Shown here one piece after another: positions 48,056 through 59,318 of a stretch of DNA of 64,000 nt. This stretch comes from Daphnia carinata. Taxonomy: Eukaryota > Arthropoda > Branchiopoda > Diplostraca > Daphniidae. Location: contig NC_081332.1 in the NCBI RefSeq assembly GCF_022539665.2, forward strand, positions 1,199,773-1,263,772, read 5' to 3'. Position numbers and translations under genes: made by a program. Under the pieces are notes generated by a model. The model made no database searches. It was not told the origin of the DNA and saw nothing but the letters and a program-made list of their open reading frames with translations. Each line of letters opens with the position of its first letter. The stretch's first letter is position 1.

Positions 48056-48869
48056 TTTGACGTGGGAAATAAGTTCTCCGATAACATCCTGGAACTACGT
48101 AAGACAAAAGTAGCCAGCCATCAACAGCGTTCAGAGGTTGACAGCTGCCAAAGTCTTTTTCTGTGGATGAAGGTAGTTTTCTCACCGCGACACGTCACGA
48201 ATGCTTTACCATGCCATTCAGACTGGTCGGCGACAGTGAACGTGTCTTCCAGTGTGTTCCAGCAGGAGAGGACTATCGGCTGGCTGGGCAAACAACAGCG
48301 TTTTCCCGGTGTAACCGTAACAAACGACTGATGCATCCTCAGAAAAGGTAAAGCAATTGCCAATTGCCGGTGTTACATATCACGATAATCGATTTTATCG
48401 AAATCTTCTTTCGATGGTAAATTAATCGCGTGTTGATAGTGAAATTCTCCGCCAGATTGGTGTTTCCGAATGCAGAATTCCATTATGGATCGATCAATGA
48501 TGGAAACGATGGATTTGATGATTTGGCGTCCCAGTTAGAGGTGACAATAAGTTGATCCATCTGCGAGGACGAGAGGATCCGCTGGATGTTCCATATTTCG
48601 CGGAACACAAAGATGATAGGGTTTCGTAAGCGTTATCTAGTCATTGACATTTGAATGGGTAGCTTGTATTTCTGTTTCCATCAAGGGTGAGCGACGGGGC
48701 GTCCTCTACCGCCGATATTTATGTCACCCCGGACATCCACCGGCTCAGTCTTATTCTGCCATCTTCCGGTACTGGTTTCCGCTTACGATCGACGTCTGCC
48801 TTTAGAGAGATTGCATGTGGTCTTTGAAATCTTTTCGGGTTGGAAATCATGCGCAAGTAGATCGGCTTC

Positions 48870-51120
48870 GGAATTGAGATCGCGGTATGGAGTTTAGCTC
48901 CTTGATGACAACTCCGTTTGTTTTCGCGTTGTTCTCATTGGTAAAGAAGTCACTAACCTTACCATTAATTATCGCCTGCTTGTTTACGAAAGTCGGCGTA
49001 ATTTTCGGCGAATGAATCTGGATAGACTTTGAAATCTTCGAAATTGTGTGGCTCGCTGTTCGATTTTCGGTACCATACCTTTTGCGAGGCAAAGTACCAC
49101 TGGTTGTCTTTAGCATCTCTGTATAGAAGCGGTGTGGAGGCCATACTGCCCAAATTTTTCACATGACTGAATCGTAATCTTGGCAATCCCAGGTAATCCT
49201 CGTAACGTATTGCGACGTCGTATTCTGCCGCCAGATCGTCCTCTATCTTTGAAAGTTCGCGGTTTTCTTTGACTATATCCTCTCCTAACTAATTTAAGAT
49301 TGCCGCTCATCCTTACGGTAAATATTTTCTTCGGTGTGATTTCACCCTTTTTAGGTTTTAAAACATTTCCATTAACGTCATACAACTGTTGTGCGCCTAA
49401 CTCAGTTCATGGATCGGCTCTCCATTTTCGCAACGAAATGTCACCACATCTTTTAGGTAAATGACGTTTGGAAATTTTCGTGAACTGGTCATTTGTCATT
49501 GGGGCTGGGGCCTGTTGTTGTCGCCCGTTTACTATTCCTTTGTTGTTAACGTAATCGTATTTGACGTAGATGGAGTAGTCCTGTAATTCTAGTGTGAAAT
49601 GAATCGTGTGAACAATTTCAGAGGGTTGATGTGATTTTTTCCCCGTCGACAACCAATAGCCTTGAACAGCCGTCGCATCGTTTGAAGACGGCGATCCATC
49701 AAGTGGTACCCTTGGGCCATTCAAGTTCCACCAGCTGGAATCCTTGAACTTTTCCAAATTCACGGGCGAAATATAGTTGAAAATGTCGCTTTCGCAATCA
49801 CTGCGTGCTATTGCCGTTTTTGAGTGAACCGGGATCTTCCGTCTAATTTCAACGGCTTCCTGCTCTGGTACTGTGGTGCGTATACCGCATGACGTTGATA
49901 GCCGACGCCTGCAGGTTCAAAGTCCCCCCACAACCCATTGACCCGATTTCCCTGTCGGTATCAATTTCGTTTTTCTTTATTTCGATTGGAGGTACTCGAT
50001 TGCTGCTAATCGATTTGAAATCGATTGAATTTCAATCAGCTTCCGGCCTTGTTGTACCAGCCGAAGGTTTAGCCGAAGACTTGAATCCAATTTGACGCTA
50101 ACATCAGCAATTTAGCTAATGGCTTAGCATCAAGATTGAGTTTGATCCATTTCTGAATGCGTTGCTCAGGCTAACGCCGTCAAATGCCTTTTAGTGGCTA
50201 AACGTGTTTTTTCTACTGCATAGTGAATTCTTTGGTTGCTTTTGTTTCCAGATGGTTGCCAGCGCGTTTTTTCCCGGTTGGGCATGTTGCGAACTCATAT
50301 AGAAAGCTGTTGAGGAATGCTTCGTAAGTGGACAACGATGTGACCGTCCCATCCGCTGGGATTGAAATTGTTGTTCACCAGACTGGTCACTTTGACATAT
50401 GGCGGCGGTCACTGCCCCCAGCGCCTTTGCCTAAAGGACCTTTGGCTACCTTGCCAACAGTGTAGTTGCTTCAGTTTTAAATGATTTAAATTGGGTAGAA
50501 TGGCAGCTAATTGTTTCGGACTGTTTTTAGCCAGTTTAAATGCCGTCATTTGAGTCAAATCGGTGGGTAAGCCAATTCCAACGTCTATACCGTCGATCGT
50601 TCAAGATTATGCTTACGGATTAGTAAAGTTCCACTTGAAGATTCATTTTACCTTTATGTAATACGCCGTGGCCGTATCAGCCAGACCTTTCAGCGGTGCC
50701 GTATGTTGCAGTCAGGATGGACAACTTGGGTAACGTTGCAAACTTTCAGCGAACGAACTATTGGTAAAGACTGCTGACTCCTGAAACACCATTGCCTAAA
50801 CAGAACTCACCTGGAAAAGCCCGTTGTAGGTACCCGGACTGGTAAAGTTCCACTCTAATGGATTCCATTTGGTTATTAGACGCAGCTGCCGAGATATAGC
50901 CGTTGTAGCAGCTGCAATGGTAGCCGGAAGTCCTATGGCTGCAATAGTGGTCCCACCGTAAAGGGCGTGAAGCCTTACACCACCTATGATGCCCAACCAA
51001 GTCGTGGGTGTCTTGTACTCCATTGTTGACAGGTTCCAGTTGTCGTTCGCCCGCCTATATACATTCCGCCTATCGCGCCGAATCCGATGAGGCATGCCAG
51101 AGGAGGCCAATTCTCCGTCG
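48870..51120 (-). pseudogene. C-terminal variable region of the Tc/RHS-like gene, frame-broken
   Basis: Downstream of the RHS core the minus strand keeps coding-like stretches in changing frames. A glycine/alanine-rich hydrophobic part (LGIIGGVRLHALYGGTTIAA, 51000-50880) follows the core as in the C-terminal regions of bacterial RHS/TcC proteins. Further along, about 49890-49407 reads ISPVNLEKFKDSSWWNLNGP and TIHFTLELQDYSIYVKYDYV, and 49385-48965 holds FTVRMSGNLKLVRRG and DNQWYFASQKVWY. In TcC proteins this part is the variable effector; no effector family is recognised here. I could not place the true 3' end. Confidence 0.4.
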
Positions 51121-54100
51121 GGATCGACTGGCGATGTGGCGAGTTACTTATACTTGTACGGGCTAAAATATTGTGAGCGTGGATCCGGTTGATAGAAACG
51201 GCCAATGTCCCAGGACAAGAATCGTGCGTGGTAATTGTAAAGACCCGTCTCTTCGTCCCATTCTTGGCCAGTGTATGGATATTGCAGCAGCTGGATCGTT
51301 TCCGTAGACGCGCATCAGTTGTCCGTAGGGAAGATAATCGTAAGCGGAGACAACATGGCCATCTCTTAGGACAAGTCGGGCGAACCGGTGGTGGACCCAT
51401 ACGCTGTGGAAGATGCCGTTGCGGAAGAAATAGAGTCCGCAGGGATCACTAAATGTACGACGTGGTCACTGCCATGGATGCGCATTTCAAGTTCTGGAAC
51501 CGACGCCATCATTGGTGTACGCGTTATGTGCGCCGATCGTACAAAACTCGTCCGTCTTCGTCGCGTAAGTACTACGCGCCCAATATATACGACCTTTTAT
51601 GGCCTTTGCTTCAATGTCCTTTCTCCATGTCCGTCATAGGCGAAGCGCACTGTTCGGCCATCGACCAGATGGATGGCTGTCGTGCGCTTGGATGCCACAT
51701 TATATTCTATTCGCTGGATGCCCTTGTGAAGTGCTTGAATCACGTTGCCTGACTGTCGTGAATCATTTCCTTTTCTTTCTCGTTTTCCAGTTGACCGGGA
51801 TTGTCCACTTTGATAGGGCGGTGATTGATCCGTTTGTCGTCGTAAGAGAAAACTCGTATCGATTGAAACCTGTGTAAAAGGTACGATGGTACCACATTGT
51901 ATCCGATTTTCGTACGAAGCCGATGAACAGATGCTGGCCCAAAACCATTGGCGAAACGTTGACCCAATGATGCGGATGAAATCGGATAGAAATGGAAACC
52001 AAGTGAGATGGACGAAAAATGTCCCGTCAATTTTTGGATTCAACCAATCCGAGTTGTCTTTGTTCTTTGTTTGCTGAGCAACTGATGGACTTTGGCAACC
52101 ACACGCGCTTGAAACGCTCCTCATTAAAGTAATCCATCTTTGATACCTTTCCATTGAAAGAAACATTTTCTGAAACTGTTCGTAATCAATGAATTTATGT
52201 TTACGCGGACCAATGTTGTACAGGATGAATATTCTCGATGTGATCTTTGTAGAGTGCCACGTCCTGAGCGGTTGCACGGCTCGAAGACCGTTATCCAAAT
52301 CGGCATTACGCAGCAAAGAGTTTGCAGAGTTGGCATTGCCGCGCCAACCAGTCAGGTGCGTTGGTCAGTGAGGATGAATCCAGCGTCATCAGTTTCTTTG
52401 ATGACCCTCGCTGTTGTTTATTCAGAGCAGTTTGCGTTGCCAGAGAAAATCCGCTGGAACGGTATAGCCATACTTTCCGTTTCGTCCGAAATTTGCTGCT
52501 TTAACGAGAGTTCTAGTGATGGCCGTAAGCGTAACGGTGTCCATAAATTCGGGGCATTCGCTTTGGGCCAAGACTTTGGCCATCTGTTTGTGCGTTTTCG
52601 TCCTCTGCACTAAAGGCATCATAACCCTGGCCGTCGGCGCTGAAAGGGTAGTAGTAATCTTGAGTGGCGGCCAGGTCTTGGGTCATGTACCCGTTACGTT
52701 TAAAGACGTTGAGCTTAAACAGCGGATGTGTTTGATTCCAACGCAAATTTCGAGCCATCTACAACCTGAAACCACCTCAATCAGCGTTAGGCCATCATGT
52801 CGCATTAAACATCGTTTTCATGACAATCACCGTCGCCGTAGCCGCTTTGCCCGTATCCGTCTTCGATGTAGATATTCACTTCCGTCAAGGATCGGAAGGC
52901 TAAATCGAATAGCCGGAGTGAATTCGTAATGACCAAATGTCGGTTGAATTCGCTGCGGCTTCCTGGCTGAAAGACTCGCTGCCAGCGAGCCACTGACCGG
53001 TAATGACGAACGACAACGTCTTTGGCCCTCTGGCATCAGTGGTCAGCTGTCAAGTTTATTGTAATGATATTGCAGCGTGTAAAGGCTCGCCATTTCGTTG
53101 GATACTCGAGTCGATTGCAATCCAGTTCGCGTAGCCAGATCGTATGTTTTGCAGGTACCGTCGGACATCCTGTCGGGCATGATTTGTTTCAATTCCACCA
53201 GATGATCTTGGCCGTCCCATCGCATTTCTTCCACGACGTTGTAATTGGAGTTTTGCGTCACGAATGTAGCGCTGCGTTCACCCCTGGACAGCGACGGATC
53301 ATAATGGCGTTGTTCCACCTCTGTTCTGTCAATGAACTGGTAAGATTTGGCATTCGTCAGTGATCCTTCTGCTAATGATTTTTGAAATTTTTCTCGTGAC
53401 ATGGGCATCTGTTCCAGATATCCGGTGCGAGTAACAGTTCCATCGTCGACGTCGTACTCGTAAAAACGACGCTGTCGATCGTGTGTCCGTTTTCCTCCGA
53501 ATGGACTTCCAGACGAACTTGTCCGGCACTATTGTAATAATAATGGAACGTTTAGCATCAGGGAGTCGTTTTGCTAGTGAGTCGATCAGTTTGGTCGTCG
53601 TAGCACATGAAAGTACCGAATTTTTTTCTTGTGGATCTCGTCCGTGTTGAAGCCGTGTTGCCGGCAACAACGGACTGAGCTTCATTAACGTTTCGGCCTG
53701 GAAGTGGTAAAGGGGCGGAAGGATTTTGATGAGCCGTTTCTTGGAATCGTATTCGTAAGTACTCAGCAGTGATCGCAGCTGGGACGTAAATCATGTAATG
53801 CCACTCTGTTGTCGTTTTCATCCAGGACGGCCCTTTTCTTGTCCCGTTTGCCAATTCTTCGACCTTGTGTCGGAATCCTCTACGCGTTGGGAAATGGTTT
53901 TCTACGACGTCGATTTCGTTGTCTTTGGCGCTGTACCACGTCCGCGATTTCTTAGCGAATGGACCGTTGACGGTGAATTCCGGGCCGGGTAGTCCTTCGA
54001 TGATCTTCTCGTTCAGCGGATTGACGTCGTATTCTACGCGAAAGTAAGCAACTCCTCTGTCTGGGGCATTCAAACGATCCACTTCGCCACGGAGTCGATG

Positions 54101-54463
54101 GGTCTGCCAAACTGGAGAGCGGATCGATGGATCGATCGGCCCACGGATGAAATCTTTGTGGTACGTCAGCAATGGATGTTGATCATCCGACGTGATTCTC
54201 GTCACTTTGGTGGTGATTGCTGGCCGACCCAACGCGTCGTAAAGGGTATGAGAAACCAGAACGGATGTATCGGATTCCAACTTGATTGTCTGCATCCTTT
54301 CTCCCCATTCGTTTAGATATTCCATTTCTGTTCGTGGATTTCCCATGAAGATGCAATCTTCGATGAAACTGTTGCCTCTAGCCTCGAAAATCAACGACGT
54401 TAATGCGCTTTTGACTGAAATGACGTCGTCCATGAGCAGGACGCTGTCGATCCAAATGAACAA
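51121..54463 (-). pseudogene. RHS/YD-repeat and RHS-core segment of the Tc-like gene
   Basis: 54463-53558 is an uninterrupted 301-codon stretch with SHTLYDALGRPAITTKVTRI, VAYFRVEYDVNPLNEK and EGLPGPEF, all typical of TcB/TcC RHS repeats. From 53557 to 51120 the same kind of sequence continues (YEYDVDDGTVTRTGYLEQMP near 53410-53480; LVDGRTVRFAYDGHGERTLK near 51600) but hops between frames. The RHS core is recognisable near 51370-51120: YDYLPYGQLMRVYG, TGQEWDEETGLYNYHARF and the VDPDGE-type end just before 51110, spread over two frames. The core is where bacterial TcC proteins cut off their effector. Confidence 0.6.
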
Positions 54464-54734
54464 TCTGCCTGCCTTCCATCAACACAATCAACGCCTGCCA
54501 TTGTTGGGCATGTTGGTAGCAGCGTACAAATTTTGTTTATGCCTTGTAGTGAGAGTCAATGTGCTAAACGTTTCTGCTGATTTTCGCGACATTGACGTGT
54601 CCCGCAGGTTTCCTGTTACGGATGCGTTGGAAGACACCAACGAATAATAGCAGCGAATGGCTGCTGGGAATGGTCTGTTCCAAACAGGGCCGAAGGATCC
54701 GCACTGACGAGTTGATGAGATTGCTGATGGTTTG

Positions 54735-56963
54735 TTACGGCAACCGGCCGGGAGCGACGGTCCATGCTGCGTTTCGTGATTCGGATGCTGGAATAGTCCA
54801 GCGATTGCGCCATGCGAAAGCGTCGAAAGTTTCATACAATCCGCCGTTATCCGGATGGAAAACAATGCGACATGGTGGCTGTTTGGCAATGTAGGAAGGC
54901 AGCCCTCTCGGTGTTGGCAACAAATGGCCGGTGACACTGGAAGTTGCAACTTGCTCTAATTTGTGCCGTCCGTCGATTGCAGTGACGTCATCGATCACGG
55001 CCATCTCCCGGCCGTGGTAATAAACAGTTCGGCTAATGGAACCAATGGAGCCAAGTATGGAAACGGGTTGTCCGTTGTCCGCATCGTAGACGATCGCCTT
55101 GAAGTCGTGTGACATTGGGGTGAATCGAATGTGGTCCACATCCAGAACAGCTGTCCGCCCGTGTTGCAACTTGGCTTCAGCTTTCAGCGTGATGGAAAAT
55201 TGAGGTATTGTCGTACTCTGTTTCGCGCCTTCTTTTAGCGTCCCCAAATGCTCGTCGTAAAGTTGCTTAATCTTGTTAAAGTTGATCGGCATTTCCACGT
55301 AGATCCAGTCACCTGATTTGCGCATAATGCGGGCCAACAGGCCTACCACCTCGGTTCCATTAGCATTGACAATGGCCTTGAAATAATTTGTGGATTGATC
55401 AGTTTCAATTGTGGTGGCCAAGGAGCGAATACCATCAAGTGGTCGGATCCAGCAAGAAGCCACGTAATCAATGTTCTGTTTAGTCGGAATAAAAGTACCT
55501 TCCAATGTTGATTGTTTGTTATTGGCTTTTAGTCGCAAGTGGCGGTTACCGGTCAGAGAGAACCCTCCCTCTACGACGTCGGATTCAGCAAATCGCCAGC
55601 GGATGGGCGAACTCGAGTTGTTGACTTCGTACCGTTCAAATCCGTAATACGAAACCATCTGATCACCTAAATTGAAAGGTGAGAAATCGCTAATGATTCT
55701 TTGCCTGTTGGTATCCCACAAGATGCTGTTGCTCGTGCGTGGGTTGTCATTATTCTCCTCAGTTTCGTGTGTTTTTGGTACCGAGTGGCCGCGAGCGTCA
55801 AACATTTCTGATGCGGTTCGAGTCCATCCACCGGAAGGTTTGCCGTCGTACGTCCACATTTGTCTTATCCATCCGGCCAATTTTCTATCGTTTCCAGGGA
55901 TGATGGTAAGAGTCACGTTACCTTCGACATTGTTGTTCCACTCGTAACCGGTATAACGGTGTAAACTGGCGTCGATGTTGCTCGTTTTCATTCGTTTAAC
56001 GGCATTCGTTTTCTGGGCAAAGCTGTTGTCGATGGAACGCAAGGATCGCGTCAACAACTGCATTTTCTCCGGATGTGATCCATCTTTACTCGCCAATGTC
56101 GTCACTCTGTCGTACAAGCTGCTGTGTGTCATCAGCTGTTCGTTGGGGAAAGTGTGGACGTTTCCCAGCACCTTGCCGTTATCAGCAAAGGAAATAAGTA
56201 TTGTGACGTTGTTTGCTGTTTGGTAAGCCAAGTACACTGGGTAGCGATTAACAATCCTATCAGGTGGGCTGGGTTGTAACTGATGAAGTTGGGGCCCGAT
56301 CTTGCGATTAGGCACAACGGTATCTTGGGCATACAGCGTCCAATGTTGTGCTTGTTGATCATCGACTTGCATTTCTTCCAAGACGAATGAATGACCAAGA
56401 CTGACGGATAATGGCTTGCTTTCTTTGGCATTCATTTTGATGTCGGGATCTTGCAGTTGCCAGTCGTCACCCATCATTTGAATCAATGTGCCGTTTCCGG
56501 TGTGAAGCCCTTGCTGAGTCATCTGTACTCGATAGAATGGCCAGTTGATTAAAAACCAGTTGTCGAATAATTTTAGAAATTCCTCATTAGCATTGAGATT
56601 GGCTAACATGTCTTGCGATTCTTTGTGACCACTATTAATATCTATTCCTTTATTCTTCCACTCGATTTTCAGCTCTAGGATCTTGTTTTTTAGTTGCCGC
56701 ATTGGTTTATAGATCGACTGTTCACCTGTAACCGTCACGTTTTTCTCCCATTGCTTTTTCCAGTTTTCGGCGTAACATGCGTCCCAATTTTTTTTAATCC
56801 GTGTTGCGTCATCCAACGTCGCCCTTTCATTTTTAGACAGGGCTACCATCTCGTGGCAATAGCGGTTGCATGGCCTATACGACACGTCATCACACGTTGG
56901 CTGTTTACCTTTCGTCTGTTCGTCCGCCTTGTTGGATGTCTCGCCGCTCGCTGTCCGTTTCAT
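54735..56963 (-). CDS. Middle segment of the Tc-like gene (uninterrupted 742 codons)
   Basis: The longest intact piece of the locus. It begins with a charged region, includes beta-rich blocks typical of TcdB middle regions, and has HDFKAIVYDADNGQPVS with a VYYHGRE block near 55000-55100, which resembles the bacterial pattern preceding RHS repeats. A jelly-roll-like stretch (VEGGFSLTGNRHLRLKANNK) lies near 55510-55570. The frame differs from the preceding segment, with a four-base overlap at 56960-56963, and it ends at a stop near 54735 after which the sequence continues in another frame. The ATG at 56963 is probably internal, not a true start. Confidence 0.55.
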   Translation of the reverse strand: MKRTASGETSNKADEQTKGKQPTCDDVSYRPCNRYCHEMVALSKNERATLDDATRIKKNWDACYAENWKKQWEKNVTVTGEQSIYKPMRQLKNKILELKIEWKNKGIDINSGHKESQDMLANLNANEEFLKLFDNWFLINWPFYRVQMTQQGLHTGNGTLIQMMGDDWQLQDPDIKMNAKESKPLSVSLGHSFVLEEMQVDDQQAQHWTLYAQDTVVPNRKIGPQLHQLQPSPPDRIVNRYPVYLAYQTANNVTILISFADNGKVLGNVHTFPNEQLMTHSSLYDRVTTLASKDGSHPEKMQLLTRSLRSIDNSFAQKTNAVKRMKTSNIDASLHRYTGYEWNNNVEGNVTLTIIPGNDRKLAGWIRQMWTYDGKPSGGWTRTASEMFDARGHSVPKTHETEENNDNPRTSNSILWDTNRQRIISDFSPFNLGDQMVSYYGFERYEVNNSSSPIRWRFAESDVVEGGFSLTGNRHLRLKANNKQSTLEGTFIPTKQNIDYVASCWIRPLDGIRSLATTIETDQSTNYFKAIVNANGTEVVGLLARIMRKSGDWIYVEMPINFNKIKQLYDEHLGTLKEGAKQSTTIPQFSITLKAEAKLQHGRTAVLDVDHIRFTPMSHDFKAIVYDADNGQPVSILGSIGSISRTVYYHGREMAVIDDVTAIDGRHKLEQVATSSVTGHLLPTPRGLPSYIAKQPPCRIVFHPDNGGLYETFDAFAWRNRWTIPASESRNAAWTVAPGRLP

Positions 56964-58555
56964 TCGCCAAACTGGTCTAGCATTGCCTTGTCGTAAGTCT
57001 TGAAATCTCTATCCTTCCAAAGAGTGACATTTTTCTTCCATTCAGCATCCAGTGTATTGAAATTTCTATTCTGTTCTTGTTCCATCTTTGAATGCATTTC
57101 TTCAACCCCTTGACCGGACACGTTAACGATTCTCAAGCGGAAGAAACCATCTTTCAGCAACTGATAGGCTAGTTGGAATTTTGTTCCTTCTTGTTCTACA
57201 CGCTGCCTCACCTCCAAAATGCGTTCACCGTGCAACGTGAATTCTCGTCGACGCGCCACGTTAAAATGAGCATCCACCAGATAAAGACGCATTTTCAAAA
57301 GGAGTTGCTGATCATTGTTGAGGTGCAACGAAGTAATGGCGATCGTGTTGCTGGATATCTGCAGAACATCTTCGCGAAGAGTTTTGATTAATGTTTTCTC
57401 AGCGTCCGATGGCAAACGGAACTTTTTAACAATGGACGATCCTCCCTTAAATAGGCCGTCCAATTGCTCGATATTGCGGATTTGCCATTTCCCAGTAGAC
57501 CTTTGCCGGTGGCAGATGAAAAGCTGCCGATCGTCGTAGCCGACCACCATTTGCTTGAACATTTCAAGCCGAAGGACGTTGTTGGATGGTAATTTTAATC
57601 GGTGCTCGTTCCATTTGGAAAGATCTTTGTTTAATTCTATTATTCTGATATTGTCTGATTTGTCCTCAAGTAAAACGACTCCGGCTTCATTGGATTGCAT
57701 TACCGCATCGTGGCCGAACCAAAAGCAAGTAGAATCCTTGTTCCATTTTGGTGTCTCATCACGAATGGTTCGATGAAATAAACACATTTTCTGCTTTTCC
57801 TTTGATTTTAGAAGGAGAACACAGAAATTTGTGTAAGCGAGAACGTCGTAGGACAGGACTCGGCCTTCCACGTTTGCTGGCAAAGCTGTTAGCTCTGCCA
57901 GCGTTGCCAAAGTATGGGTGTCGAGAATTTTCAGCTGAATCTTGTCGGCTAATTGTCGCTGTCGGAAAGCCATAACCGCGTAGTCCTGACTGTAAGCAAT
58001 GGCCGGTTGTTCATCAACAGGATGCGATACAGACGAGGGAGAATCCGGCAGAACGATACCATCAATTTTTCTGTGTTGAAAGTGTACGTTTAATCCCTTT
58101 GGCATTTGGATTTCATTCAGCAACATCTCAACGGCTTCCGATGTTTCGTCCTGGTATTTGAAACGGAAGATGGATTCGCGGACGTCAGCCGTTATTGGCT
58201 GCTTGATGGCTTTCAACAACCGCCGACTTTTCTTGTCTGTTTCGTAAATGAATTCCAGCGTTTGCTTGTAGTGTTCTGTCGTTATTTGGCAGCCCGTCAG
58301 GTAATGTGACTCTCTTAAAGGTACCGGAAAGAGTAATAGACTACTCCTGATTTGTTTGAAGATTTAATGATTGATATTCTCGTCTTGGAGTTTGACGGCG
58401 TAATCGAATGTGATGGTTGTCGACGACTCGATCTTTTTCAACCGGATGGCGGATGTCCAGCGATATTTATGAAGGCTATTCTTTTCTTCGATGGTATCAA
58501 TGTCGTAGCGATAAATAATTAGTTTTCCTGTAGCTTTCACCTGCCGTTGGATCAA
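56960..58555 (-). CDS. Segment of the Tc-like gene following the SpvB-like part
   Basis: One reading frame runs through this part, broken by one TAA at about 58362-58364. The upper piece (WYLIQRQVKATGKLIIYRYD) and the lower piece (PVPLRESHYLTGCQITTEHY, then 420 open codons with ADVRESIFRFKYQDET and DYAVMAFRQRQLADK) make a typical SpvB-to-middle transition: bacterial relatives have SRI...RYL and Y-D rich text here. The C-terminal end stops at TGA 56960 and the next segment opens in a different frame. Confidence 0.5.
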
Positions 58556-58559
58556 ATAC

Positions 58560-59209
58560 CAGGCGATTGAACTCTTTTAAGCGATTTGACATCGTTGCCC
58601 AATCCTCGCCAATGAGGCCAGTGGAGGTTCCAGCGAATGGCTTCTACGGTGTTTTCGGATCCGTAGGTGAGCGTTTCCGTTTCTGTGCGAATTAACCAGC
58701 GCTGTTTTTCTTGATGGAATTCAACATCCCACTTGAGTGCAGGTTGCCGGAAGAATAGAACAGGGCCTGCAGTCGAAGCTGTTGTGAGTTGAAAGAGAAC
58801 GCCGTCTACTGCTAAGGAAAATGTCCAGTCTTCGATGAAGATGCTATTGTTGTGATCGACAAAGATGTAATTATCCGGCAGATGAAGTGTCCAGCCTAAC
58901 CCAGCAAGATTAGAAAACATTGCACTTTGGCTGTCATATGAAAGTGAAATTGAATGAGGCAGATCCGGATCGTAAAATCTGGTCGGTTTGAATATAGGCA
59001 ACTCAAAATGGATGGCACCGGTTATCGGATCAACTGTATCCGTTAAGGAAATCGGCTCAGCGTGCTGTTCTGTCCATCTGAGTATCGGTCTTTCAGATAC
59101 TGGAATGGCACGTCTCACCTGCAGTGGAATTTCTACAGTTGAATGACGGGGAGTGACTGGAACAACCGCGGGAGCAGGAATGGGAGAAATTTTTCGTTTT
59201 ATTTCGTCT
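58560..59209 (-). CDS. SpvB-like segment of the Tc-like gene
   Basis: An exon begins at 59209 after acceptor TTCTTAG and stays open to about 58560. It holds DPITGAIHFELPIFKPTRFY, LPHSISLSYDSQ and LAGLGWTLHLP, the hallmark order of the SpvB/TcdB N-terminal domain (TGA...SLPI, SLSYNS, GLGW). In bacteria SpvB-like parts lie at the N-terminus and lead into the RHS shell. The upstream intron (59318-59210, 109 nt, AA|GTATGC...TTAG|A) restores the frame of the preceding exon. Confidence 0.6.
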
Positions 59210-59318
59210 CTAAGAAAATAAAAAAAGAATTAATTGTGATCTTACAATTTCTACATCAAAAATTTTAAAAATTAAAAGGAAAGATGCCGCCAATTTAACA
59301 GGTAACTTGGTTGCATAC

